NCBI GenBank assembly: GCA_965112735.1
Contig: OZ218951.1
Coordinates: forward strand, 4,712,001-4,776,000
DNA from: Phaeosaccion multiseriatum
Lineage: Eukaryota > Ochrophyta, other classes
Length of the DNA stretch: 64,000 nucleotides
Reading direction: 5' to 3'
How positions within the stretch are numbered: position 1 is the first letter of the stretch; each line of letters begins with the position of its first letter. The translations under genes were made by a program, and so were the position numbers. Below the pieces are notes generated by a model. The model worked only from the letters and a program-made list of their open reading frames with translations. It did not search any database and had not been told where the DNA came from. Below are positions 34,860 to 57,199 of the stretch, piece after piece.

Positions 34860-35265
34860 CTGTGATTTCGCGGTTGAGTGGCACTTTTTACGCCCAATTA
34901 CGCCCCATTAATTTTTTTTTACGCCAAATGACGACTTTTTTGACGACGTTTGACGACGTTTGACGACGCTTTAGCCCCCTATTTGACGCCCTTTTACGCC
35001 CTTTTACGCCCTTTTACGCTCTTTGACGCCCTTTTATCTTAATTCGCCTTAATTTCGTCAAAAAAAAATCACGTAAAAAAAAATCACGGAAGAGGGCGTA
35101 AAAGGGCGTAAAAGGGCGTAAAAGGGCGTAAAAGGGCGTCAAATAGGGGGCTAAAGCGTCGTCAAACGTCGTCAAACGTCGTAAAAAAAGTCGTCATTTG
35201 GCGTAAAAAAAAATTAATGGGGCGTAATTGGGCGTAAAAAGTGCCACTCAACCGCGAAATCACAG
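34860..35265. mobile_element. 406-bp foldback element with TA target duplication
   Basis: The left end CTGTGATTTCGCGGTTGAGT is mirrored perfectly at the right end, and the inverted arms extend about 170 bases with few mismatches around a short AT-rich loop near 35040-35080. Both ends are flanked by TA. The arms contain short tandem runs (CGCCCTTTTA and GACGACGTTT units). There is no coding capacity. TA duplication suits a Tc1/mariner-type non-autonomous element. Confidence 0.88.
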
Positions 35266-35267
35266 TA

Positions 35268-36016
35268 GAAAAAATGGATGGAGGCAAGGGCACGCCGCGC
35301 CGACTGACGCGTGGGCCCAGCCAATGGCCCGTGCGGCCACGTAAGACGCTCAGCCCACCGGGGTAGAGCAAGAATCTAGCATTCACTACTGCAAACGAGG
35401 AGGCGACGCGAGTACGGCGTCGCAAGAGTTGTAGCAAGTGCCGTAGAGCTGAGCGCGGTGAGAAGGACAGCGAAGGGGGCAACCCAGCAGTCCACCGCGC
35501 GAAGGAGACGGCAGCGACAGCAAAAGTTTCCCCACCCGCCCGGCCCGGGGGGACGAGTGGGATTATCGGGAATCCAACGGGGTGGATGGGAGTAAGGGCG
35601 AGGCAGACGCGTCTGCCTGCCCTGCTTTGGCACCCCCTGAAAATCGCATTTACCCCCCCCCCTTGCACAGTATAAACAATTATGATGGAGGGAGAGAGGG
35701 GTGAGGGGAGTGCAGCGGCTGCTGAGGCAGCTGTCCCTTCATTCGGAGAGCCGCGAGCGAGAGCTTTAAAAGGTTCCATTGGGAAAAAAGGGGGCCCAAA
35801 AAAATAAAAATAAAAACTCCCCATTCCCCATTTCTTTCCCTTTTCCGCCCCTTTTCCTTCCTTTACTTCTTTACTTCGGCTCCGCCTCTTTCTGCGGGCC
35901 CGAGAAAAAGCTCCCCGAGAAATTTTAGAGCTTTAGGATGGTGCCATGGATATGCCACACCTCCTTCACAACCAAGCAAGCAGCGACAGCAGTAGGAGGA
36001 GCAAAAGAAAACCAAC
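35268..36016. other. Intergenic / 5' region of the 36-kb secreted protein gene
   Basis: No supported exon. Long minus-strand open frames here show no recognisable protein features. The last 100 bases are the leader of the gene at 36017. Confidence 0.5.
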
Positions 36017-38314
36017 ATGAAGATCTTCGCTGCGGCCATTCTCGTGGGATTGCCACTTCTCGCCCAGGCCACCTTCCTGGATGACGGAGGAGATGATGGC
36101 CTCCCTCCTAAGGTTGAGGGCGATGATCGACGCGCTCGCTCTCTACAAGCCTCGGAAGGCCCTTACTGCTCAAGCAAGTGCTCCTCTTCCAAGCCGTGCT
36201 ATACGGATCCCGCTTGCTTGACCGGCAAAGCGTCTCTCGGCTGCAATGCTACCGGAGCTGGCCAGGACTGCAGATGTAAGTTTGGCTGTGGGGTTGTTTC
36301 CCCGGGCCGAGCGACCGCCCTCGCTCGCTCCGCCCGCCCTGCCCCCTCTGCCTCCGCCCTGGCTGCCTGCTCGCTCTATCAAAGCAAGCTGCTGGCGGAC
36401 TACTAGTGTGTATTGTGTGTGTGTGCTAACTGACTGCTGCTGCTGTTGTTGTCTCCGCCGTCCCTTCTCCCCCTGCCTCCCGCCCCCACCAACAAACACA
36501 GTCTGCGAGTTTGGCGAGTTCGCCGACATCGTCTGCGAAACCGGCAGTGCCACAGCCGCTCCTACCACTGCGGGCACCACTGAGGAGGACACCGCCACTG
36601 TCGGCCCTACCGCTGCCCCCACCACCGCAGCCCCCACCCCACAGCATGCGTGGAGCTCCTACTATGGATACTGCGATCCTTCCTGCACTCTTGACAACCC
36701 GTGCTTCGACGACACGGCCTGTGCCAGGGTGGATCTCGGCTGGGGGCGGGAAGGTTTTGTTCCGAACGCGAATGTCGCTGGGGGCGACGTCGCTGGCTGT
36801 GGAGAGTTCGCCGACTACTCGTGCAGATGTGAGTGACGACCACACACATTCACGTAGCTACACACATAGCTATACACAAACACACACACACACACACACG
36901 CTCCCACACCCCTCTATACATTGACGATTGGTACATCGCATACCCCTCCCTTCCACCCCGACCCCCGCCATCCTGCCTGCTTACACCCTTTCACTATGGT
37001 TGCTGCTGTGTGCTTTGGCTGCTCCTTTGCCTGTTGCGCCCTCCCCTCCCTACGACCACACAACACTAACATGAAACAAACAGCCTGCGCCGCGGGGTCC
37101 GACATTGAATGCGGATGCAACGGGGCGGTGAAGGACAAGGTTGCCGAGATCAACGCCGGCGGGCCCGACGGGTACAGGGCCGCCAAAGCGGAGATGCATG
37201 AGTATGTTGACTTTGCCGGGGGTCGAAACATCAGGTTCTCAACTCCTGAGGTGAGCGAGGCAGCGAGCGAGCGAGGCCGAGGGAGGGAGGACAAGTGAAC
37301 GGGCCATCGTAATCCACAGCCACGGCCGTCCTGAAGCAAGACCAGCAGTCAAGGAGTGATTGATTTGATTGACTGCTAAGCCAAGGCGATGCACGCCCAT
37401 GACCCCTCTCCCCTCCCTCTTACTTGATTCGTTCCCCTCCTCCCAACAAACAACCCACCACCACACACAGGACACGGGGACAAGGACAAACCTCGAGGAG
37501 CTCGAGGAGAGATGCAAGACGGACCCCAACGCTGTCGTCAACGTCTTTGCGTGGGCCTCGACACCCTCGTGGTCTCCCCTTTACGAACCCAACGCAGCCA
37601 CCGGCAGCGCGGAGGCCTTGTGCATGAAGGGAGTGAACGCGAAAGCGAACAACGAAACCTGGCCTGGGGTGGGAATGATGGAAACTTGGTATGAAGACCC
37701 TGCCGGTGTCGATGTGAACAGCCAGGTAGGTTTGTGGTACAGCCAGAAGCAGAGCTGCTAGTCGATGCTAGCGTACTGGCTGTGCACGCGGCGAAGTCTA
37801 TCGCATTAAGCAAAGAGTTAGAACCGTGCCTCCTCATCTCCACCTCCGTCTCTCACCCCGACCCCGCCCCTCCCCTGCCTTTTCTCCTTTCCATGACGTA
37901 ATCTACTCGCTCGGGCGGTAGTGCAACGTTGTGACTGTAACTTGTGACGACGTGCGTTGGCCCAGTTTCATCGACTTTGACTGGGCCTTGGAGGTCGGTG
38001 ACACCGTCCCCGGACGCATCACACAGGAGTACTCGACCGGCATTTTCTTGAGTTATCCCAACAACTGGTTCTATGAGTTTGGTTGGGCCAACCTCATGAG
38101 CTCCGGCTTGGAAAACCTTTTCCACTCAATCATCAAGAAGGGGACGTGTTTCTTGGCCGATGGGAGGAAGGTGGCCTTCGATTTGAAGCTGGACGGCTGT
38201 GACGTTGAGTATCAGTATAGGTATGAGGGCAGGGGCTCCCGAAACGATCCCGAGAACCCCCTGTGCATTCCGGGCTCCGATGAGGTACCCCCCTACAGCG
38301 TCAAATTTGTCTGA
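36017..38314 (+). CDS. Secreted Cys-rich protein of unknown function
   Basis: Five exons (36017-36275, 36502-36828, 37084-37250, 37471-37725, 37922-38314) give 466 aa. Residues 1-19 (MKIFAAAILVGLPLLAQAT) are a signal peptide. Two copies of a cysteine module follow (about 51-88 and 142-197), separated by a Thr/Ala/Pro linker (TAAPTTAGTTEEDTATVGPT). Exon 2 is flanked by phase-1 introns, both cutting between Arg and the last Cys of a module. The rest (about 200-466) has a Trp/Tyr-rich globular look (WSPLYEPNAATGS, GIFLSYPNNWFYEFGWANLM) and scattered Cys, but I do not recognise the family. An extracellular or cell-wall role is inferred from the signal peptide and Cys content. Confidence 0.85.
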
Positions 38315-38483
38315 GCACGCCCCCACAGGCAGGCAGCCAGGCATACGGGCGGGCAGGCATATGGGCAGGCAAGCAGGCAAGCAGGCAGGCAGAGTTGGGA
38401 ATGCAGTTGGTGAAGCTGAGCAGGAGACGCGATTCAGGATAGGATAGAAGATAAAAGAATAGAAAAATAGCAATAGTTATTAA

Positions 38484-38727
38484 ACACTCGATTTGGGGAA
38501 GAAGCGCCCACAAATCGCCCCCAATAAATTTTTTGCACGAACTCCGCAAAATGACGTAGGGAGAAGCGCCACAGCTCTTCGTGTAGTTCTTGAGATGCCT
38601 ACCGACACATAGTCTCTCGGCTTTCATCGCTTTTTCTCTTCCCTCCTTTCTCTCCCCCCTTTTGCGGCCCGACCCCCAGCCAGCCAAAAAACGGGCGATT
38701 TGGGCGATTCTTACGCAAATCGAGTGT
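38484..38727. mobile_element. 244-bp inverted-repeat element with TAA target duplication
   Basis: The ends ACACTCGATTTG are perfect inverted repeats and continue imperfectly for about 36 bases (AAGAA.CGCCCA, AAATCGCCC). TAA flanks both ends (38481-38483, 38728-38730). There is no coding capacity. A 3-bp TWA duplication suits PIF/Harbinger-type elements. Confidence 0.78.
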
Positions 38728-38873
38728 TAAAACATAAGAAACTACGCACTCACTCTCGGCCTTGTGGACTCTTTGAAGGTGGCCTGATAATTAAACTATG
38801 TGGAGGGCGGGCGGTGCGGGGAGTGGGGCGGATATGAGAGGGTTAGGGAAGAGGGAGTAAGAGCACTCTTCCG

Positions 38874-39280
38874 AACACTGGCGAATCCTTCATGCTCGAC
38901 TCGCCTGGGGGCACCGGGAAGACCTTCACCATCGTTGTCGTTTGTACACGGCCTCCTCCTCCGGCACTGCTGGCCTCGGCCAATCTCCCTGGTGGCTCAC
39001 ACACACACACACGCACACACACACATTCACACTTTCAGTTTCTTAGGTGATTCCTATTAAGTCAATAAAGTTCTCATCTCCCTCTGGTGGCTGCGCCCCT
39101 TTGCAGTATGCTTAAATTGCCGATGGCTGGACGACCAACTCCTGCCAGGCGCCAGATTTTATTAAAGCCGCCGACCTCCTCGTCTGGGACGAGCTCCCCC
39201 TCTCTTAAGGGGGCGGCCGCACTGGCGTCCATTGACTTATGCTTCGTTGTACCACCACCTGTTGCACCTGTTGGATTCTC
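38874..39280 (+). pseudogene. Pif1-family helicase fragments (Walker A and Walker B)
   Basis: The frame at 38874 reads NTGESFMLDSPGGTGKTFTI (Walker A). The frame at 39167 reads AADLLVWDELPLS (Walker B) and then, after a frame change and a TAA, AAALASIDL. The two parts are separated by degenerate sequence with a CA repeat. This is a decayed N-terminal helicase half, complementary to the C-terminal half at 10.5-10.9 kb. Confidence 0.8.
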
Positions 39281-39316
39281 AACTGATTTGAGGAGGTAGG
39301 AGGTTGCTACATCATC

Positions 39317-51075
<11,759 letters not shown>

Positions 51076-51672
51076 CGGACAACAGCCAGTGTCAGTTTCG
51101 GTTTCAGAAAAAATAACAAGACGCCAACGAGTGAGGCGAGCGAAGGGAAGGTCTGTAAGGTCTGAGGGAGCGGAGAGGTTGAGGTCAAGAGCCGCCCTGG
51201 CTGTACAGCAATCGGAGGAACACACTGGGTGGGCTTGCTTCTTGGCTATACCGGCGTCGTGTCGGACTAGTCGACGAAGGTCAAACAGTGTCTTACATGC
51301 ACCGTCCACTGCATCTGTGGCTATCTCTAAGGGACGAAGTTGGGGTTATCGCAGTAGACAGGGGAGAAGAGGAGGAAGACTTCCTCGGAGCGTTCAAGGT
51401 AGAGGCTCGCTGAAAGTGGTGGAGTAAAAGTATAAGCAAAAGGAAAAGGCGCCCAGAAATGGTCGCAGGGCTGTTACAGGTTCCCGTTTTCCTTCTCCTC
51501 CACTTTTCCGTTTTCAGCGTTCTCCTCGCCGCGTAGCTATAATAATAACGTCAACCATCACACACCTCCCAAGGCCACCCGCCCCTCCACTGCACTGCCC
51601 CAGTCAGACAGCTCTCTGTGCCGCTGCTGCTCTTACCGCGCCTCTATCTTTCTGCATCGTTCAACCGGTACC
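51076..51672. other. 3' end of NHL gene and 5' flank of ankyrin copy 2
   Basis: From about 51335 the sequence matches the ankyrin spacers (ACTTCCTCGGAGCG, AGGCTCGCTGAAAGTGG, ACAGGTTCCC) and ends with the conserved leader before the ATG. The part at 51105-51330 has no counterpart in the other spacers. Confidence 0.65.
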
Positions 51673-53526
51673 ATGCAAAGGACCTTCAGCGCTGAGGTAT
51701 AGCCCCCCCCCCCCCCTTGTTCCCCCACTCGAACGACGCACTCACTCGCTCTGTCCATTCATGTCCCCCCTCCAACTCTCACGCTGCTGCTTTGCTCCTT
51801 GTGGCAGGCCACCCTTCTGCGGGAAGCCATCATAAGCGGTCAGAGCGTCAAAAAGGTGGAAGCGGCGGTGAGAGCCCTCGTCACTAAAAACGGAGGGAGG
51901 AAGGCATGCTTGGACGAGCCCTTCGATGAGAGCGGGTGGTTTGCCCTGACCGGAGCTATACATGAAGGGAGGGTGGACATCATAGCTCTTCTGCTGCAAG
52001 AGGGGGCGTCGCCGAATGCTGCAAATCGTGTGTTCGGGTTGACTGCGTTGATGTTGGCATGTGAGGTGAAGGATGCTGCTGTTGTACCACCACTTCTCTC
52101 TGCTGGTGCGGACGTCAATGCAGTAGGGACAGACGGAACTACGGCTCTCATGGTGGCCTCCCGGGAAGGACATCATGCGGTGGTGCAGCAGCTGCTGTCG
52201 GCGGGTGCAGAGGTGGACTGGGCAAGTATGAATGGGTGTACAGCCCTCCTTGGAGCCTCACTTGGAGGACATGGAAGAGTGGTCCGGAAGCTGCTGTCAG
52301 CCGGCGCGGAGGTCGACAAGACAGAGTCCGGAGGCTTTACGGCCTTGATCGCGGCGTCCGAGGCAGGGCATTATGCAGTGGTGCAGCAGCTGCTAGCGGC
52401 GGGTGCAGAGGTGGACTGGGTAAATATGGAGGGGGGCACAGCCCTCCATATAGCATCACAGGGAGGACATGAAAGAGTGGTCCGGCAGCTGCTCTCAGCC
52501 GGCGCGGAGGTCGACAAGACAGCATCCGGAGGCTTTACGGCCTTGATATACGCCTCCCAGGAAGGGCATCATGCATTGGTGCAGCAGCTGCTCTCCGCCG
52601 GCGCAGAGGTCGATAAGACAGAGTACAGAGGCGCTACGGCCTTGCTACTGGCCTCCCAGAACGGACATCTTGCGACGGTGCAGCAGCTGCTGTCGGCCGG
52701 CGCTGATCCCAACCACTTGGATCTTGATGGCCGCACCCCCTTGTGCATTGCCGCAAAAATGGGACACCACAGGGTCACACAGCTACTGCTCACCTCCGGG
52801 GCAGATATGAATTTGGGAGGCCACAGCGGATGGTTTCCGCTCAATGTGGCAAGCGAAAGTAGACATGGCCTTGTGGTAGATCAGCTCATCGCAGCCGGCG
52901 CGGAACTCGAAAGCCGTAGTGGTGAGGGGGGGAGAAGTGCGTTGATGGGAGCGTCTATGGAAGGGCACAGAAGCATTGTGCGGAAGCTGCTCAGGGCTGG
53001 GGCAGAGGTGAATGCGATTGGTGGCGACGGGTATGGAGCGATACACATGGCGTCTTCAAAAGGCCATGTCCGCGTCGTGGAGGAGCTCATCTCAGGAGGG
53101 GGCGACGTGGAGATGCAGGCTACTGCTATTTACGATTTAACAGCTTTGTTCCTAGCTGCTGCGGAGGGCCATGAGGCAGTGGTCCGTGTGCTGCTGTCTG
53201 CGTGGGCTGATCCTGACAATGGGGGCAAACACGCTGTTGCAACGCCCTTGTTTTGTGCGGCAAAAAACGGCCACAGCGGGGCGGCGCTGGAGCTGCTCTC
53301 GGGAGGGGCCTCACTCTCAAAGGCTCTGACTCAGGCACGAAGGGATTGCGATGAAGCATCTGTTGAATTCCTTTTGGCCGTGGACAGGCAGCACTTTTCG
53401 TCACAAAGCCCGTTGGACCTGATGCGGGGCACTGACCTTCTCTTTGGCAAGGAAGGGAGGCTGAAGGTGTCGCAGAGAGAGGTCAGCCCTGAGGTGCTGC
53501 AGGAGGTGGCGGAGGAGATGGCATGA
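51673..53526 (+). CDS. Ankyrin-array protein, copy 2 (580 aa)
   Basis: Exon 1 is 51673-51696 (MQRTFSAE) and exon 2 is 51808-53526. The junction is phase 0, so the protein begins MQRTFSAEATLLREAIISGQ. An N-terminal region of about 70 residues (VRALVTKNGGRKACLDEPFD, ESGWFALTGAIHEGRVDII) leads into about 14 ankyrin units of 33 residues, many nearly identical (HAVVQQLLSAGAEVDK). The C-terminal domain of about 75 residues (SKALTQARRDCDEAS, FLLAVDRQHF, LDLMRGTDLLFG, VSPEVLQEVAEEMA) is shared by the family. There is no signal peptide or membrane segment. Ankyrin proteins bind other proteins; the ligand is unknown. This copy is the closest relative of copy 1. Confidence 0.88.
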
Positions 53527-54445
53527 TGAAAGGGGCACCTCTCGCCTGCGGTGGGAAGGACGACGGGTGTTGCCCTGAGGGTGAGGACGAAAAGGAAAGG
53601 AGCTCTTGTTATGAGAATTGTGTGAGTTTCAGTGAGAGGGCGTTGAGGGAGAGGGCATGCCCATGCGTATTGGTGCGTCAGCGTGAGGGGGGAGTGGGGT
53701 AGGCAGGAGGATCAAGGGGAGAGCAACTCCCCCCTCCCCCCCAGGGTGTCCATGAAAAGGAGGTTTCGTGGTGGAAGTGGCGGCGTGACCTTACTTTTCC
53801 ATGAGCACCAATGAAAGAGTTACACACGTGGAGGCGAAGAAGAGACCCTTCCCCCCTTTGTTCTGTGGTTCCGTTGCTTGTGACCCCCCTCCAAGGCATG
53901 CCATGCTGCCCCCCTGGGTGCTGCCCCCAACGCCCCGCATGAACAAAGTTGGGGCTACCGTAGGCAGGGGAGAAGAGGAGGAGGAAGATTTCCTCGGAGC
54001 GCCCAAGGTAGAGGCTCGCTGAAAGTGGTGGAGTATAAGCATAAAAATATGTACATAATATACAGGATGTAAGTGTCCACAATGAGGAAGTGAAGGCAGC
54101 AGATGCCCCTTTCCTCTGTTTCCCCGCGTCGCGACTAAAGTGAATCAGACCTCGGTGGTCCAGGACCCACTCCACGCCCCTCCCTCCAGTGGAAGGGGCA
54201 CAGGGCGAGGACTTCACGCACAGGGATTATGCACAGGCGAGGGCGTCCAGAAAATGGTGTAAGGGCTGTTACAGGTTCCCATTGACATAACTCCTCCTTT
54301 TCTCCAGTTTCTCCCTCCTGTCGTCACTCATCACACATCTCCCAAGGCCACCCCCCCCTCCACTGCACTGCCCCAGTCAGACAGCTCTCTGTGCCGCTGC
54401 TGCTCTTACCGCGCCTCTCTCGTTCTGCATCGTTCAACCGGTACC
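53527..54445. other. Ankyrin array spacer 1
   Basis: It begins TGATGAAAGGGGCACCTCTC, contains TCATGGGAATTGTGTGAG-like and ATGCCATGCTGCCCCCCTGG blocks, and ends with the conserved leader. Minus-strand open frames in it recur in each spacer but follow the DNA repeat, so I do not call them genes. Confidence 0.7.
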
Positions 54446-56403
54446 ATGCAAAGGACCTTCAGCACTGAGGTAACCCCCCCCCCCCCCCCTTGTCCCCCAC
54501 TCGAACGACGCACTCACTCGCTCTGTCCATTCATGTTCCCCCTCCTACTCTCGCGCTGCTGCTTTATTCCTTGTGGCAGGCCACCCTTCTGCGGGAAGCC
54601 ATCATAAGCGGCCAGAGCGTCAAAAACGTGGAAGCGGCGGTGAGAGCCCTTGTTGCTAAAAACGGAGGGAGGAAGGCATGCTTGGACGAACCCTTCGATG
54701 AGAGCGGATGGTTTGCCCTGACCGGAGCTCTACATGAAGGGAGGGTGGACATCATAGCTCTTCTGCTGCAAGAGGGGGCGTCGCCGAATGCTGCAAATCG
54801 TGTGGACGGGTTGACTGCGCTAATGTTGGCATGTAAGGTGAAGGATGCTGCTGCTGTTGTACCACCGCTTCTGTCTGCTGGTGCGGATATCAATGCAGTA
54901 ACGACAGACGGAACTACGGCTCTCATGGTGGCCTCCCAGCGAGGGACCGTGGTGGTGGTTCACAAGCTGCTCTCCGCCGGTGCAAGCGTGGACTTGGTTG
55001 ACCGTGATGGTTCTACGGCGTTGAGCCTTTCGGCACGGGAGGGCCATCATGCAGTGGTGAAGCAGCTGCTGTCGGCGGGTGCAGAGGTCGACACGGCAAA
55101 TTCGAGAGGCAGTACAGCCCTCCTTGGAGCCTCACATAAAGGACATGAAAGAGTGGTCCGGCAGCTGCTGTCAGCCGGGGCGGAGGTCGACAAGACAGAG
55201 TCGGAAGGCTTTAGGGCCTTGATGGCGGCGTCCCAGGAAGGGCATCATGCAGTGGTGCAGCAGCTACTATCGGCGGGTGCAGAGGTGGACTGGGCAAATA
55301 TGGAGGGGCGTACAGCCCTCCATATAGCCTCACATGCAGGACGGGAAAGAGTGGTGCAGCAGCTGCTGTCCGCCGGCGCGGAGGTCGACAAGACAGCATC
55401 TAGAGGCTTTACGGCCTTGATATATGCCTCCCAGGAATGGCATCGTGCGGTGGTGCAGCAGCTGCTCTCAGCCGGCGCGGAGGTCGACAAGACAGGGTCC
55501 GAAGGCTTTACGGCCTTGCTTATGGCCTCCCAGCAAGGACATCATGCGGTGGTGCAGGAGCTGCTCTCGGCCGGCGCTCATCCCAACCACTTGGATGACA
55601 GAAATGTTTATGGCCGCACCCCCTTGTGCGTCGCCGCAAGCTGGGGACACCACAGGGTCACACAGCAGCTGCTTACCTCCGGGGCAGATGTGAATTTGGG
55701 AGGCCACAGCGGATGGTTTCCGCTCTATGCTGCAAGCGAAACTGGACATGGCTTTGTGGTGGATCAGCTCATCGCAGCCGGCGCGGAACTCGAAAGCCGT
55801 AGTGGTGAGGAGGGGAGAAGTGCGTTGATGGGAGCGTCTGTGGGAGGGCACAGAAGCATTGTGCGGAAGCTGCTCAGGGCTGGGGCAGAGTTGAATGCGA
55901 TCAGTGGCCACGGGTATGGAGCGATACATTTTGCATGTACCAAGGGCCATGCTCGTGTCGTGGAGGAACTCGTCTCAGGAGGGGCCGATGTGGAGATGCT
56001 CAATGTTGATGGGAACACACCTTTGTTGCTGGCTGCTGCGGAGGGCCATGTACCAGTGATCCGTGTGCTCCTGTCTGCGAGGGCTGATCCTGACAATGGG
56101 GGCAAACACACTGTTGCAACGCCCTTGTTTCTTGTGGCACTACAAGGCCACAGCGGGGCGGCGCTGGAGCTGCTCTCGGAAGGGGCCTCTCTGGCAAAGG
56201 CTCTGACTCAGGCACGAAGGGATTGCGAAGAAGCATCTGTTGAATTCCTTCTGGCCGTGGACAGACAGCACTTTTCGTCACAAAGCCCGTTGGATCTGAT
56301 GCGGGGCACTGACCTTCTCTTTGGCAAGGAAGGGAGGCTGAAGGTGTCGCAGAGAGAGATTAGCCCTGAGGTGCTGCAGGACGTGGCGGAGGAGATGGCA
56401 TGA
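54446..56403 (+). CDS. Ankyrin-array protein, copy 3 (615 aa)
   Basis: Exon 1 is 54446-54469 (MQRTFSTE, donor GAG|GTAACC) and exon 2 is 54580-56403. The N-terminal region matches the other copies. It has one more ankyrin unit than copies 2 and 5, including VVVVHKLLSAGASVDLVDRD and a unit ending LSLSAREGHHAVVKQLLSAG. The C-terminal domain is intact (AKALTQARRDCEEASVEFLL, then ISPEVLQDVAEEMA). Neighbouring units within the gene are almost identical at the DNA level, as expected from unequal exchange or conversion. Confidence 0.88.
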
Positions 56404-57199
56404 TGAAAGGGGCACATCTCGCCTGCGGTGGGAAGGACGACGGGTGTTGCCCTAGCTAAGGGCGAGGACGAAAAGGAAGGGGCTCTCGTCATGGGAATTG
56501 TGTGAGTTTCAGTGAGAGGGTGTTGAGGGAGAGGGTATGCCCTTGCGGAATGGTGCGTCAGCATGAAGGGGCAGTGGGGTAGGCAGGAGGATCAAGGGGA
56601 GAGCAACTCCCCCCTCCCCTCAGGGTGTCCAAAAAGGAGGTTTTGTGGTGGAAGTGGCGGCGTGACCTTGCTTTTCCATGAACACCAATACAATAATTAC
56701 ACACTGGAAAGGCGAAGGAGATACCCCTCCCCCCTTTGTTCTGTGGTTCCGTTGCTTGTGATCCCCCTCCAAGGCATGCCATGCTGCCCCCCTGGGTGCT
56801 GCCCCCAACGCCCCGCATGAACAAAGTTGAGGCTACCGTAGGCAGGGGAGAAGAGGAGGGTTGGGGCTACCGTAGGCAGGGGAGAAGAGGAGAAAGATTT
56901 CCTTGGAGCGTCCGAGGCAGGGGCTCGCTGGAAGTGGCGGAGTGATTGATTTGAGGGTGGGTTAAGGGGCACAGGGCGAGGACTTGATGCAAGGTGAGAG
57001 GTGAGAGGTGAGAGGGCGTGAAATGGTCGCAGAGCTGTTACAGGTTCCCATTGACATACTTCTCCCTCCCATCGTCACTCATCACACATCCCCCAAGGCC
57101 ACCCCCCCCTCCACTACAGCACTGCCCCAGTCAGACAGCTCTCTGTGCCGCTGCTGCTCTTTCCGCGCCTCTGTCTTTCTGCATCGTTCAACCGGTACC
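56404..57199. other. Ankyrin array spacer 2
   Basis: Same spacer family, with an internal duplication of the TTGGGGCTACCGTAGGCAGG-like block near 56825-56890. It ends with the conserved leader. Confidence 0.7.

Noticed and set aside
35162-35824. 220-residue minus-strand frame
   Set aside because: It begins inside the foldback element, has no start support, no domain and no splice logic.
53678-54217. Minus-strand frames recurring in every ankyrin spacer (for example MGAAPRGAAWHALEG)
   Set aside because: They recur because the spacer DNA is duplicated. The frames change length and break between copies, so there is no sign of coding selection.
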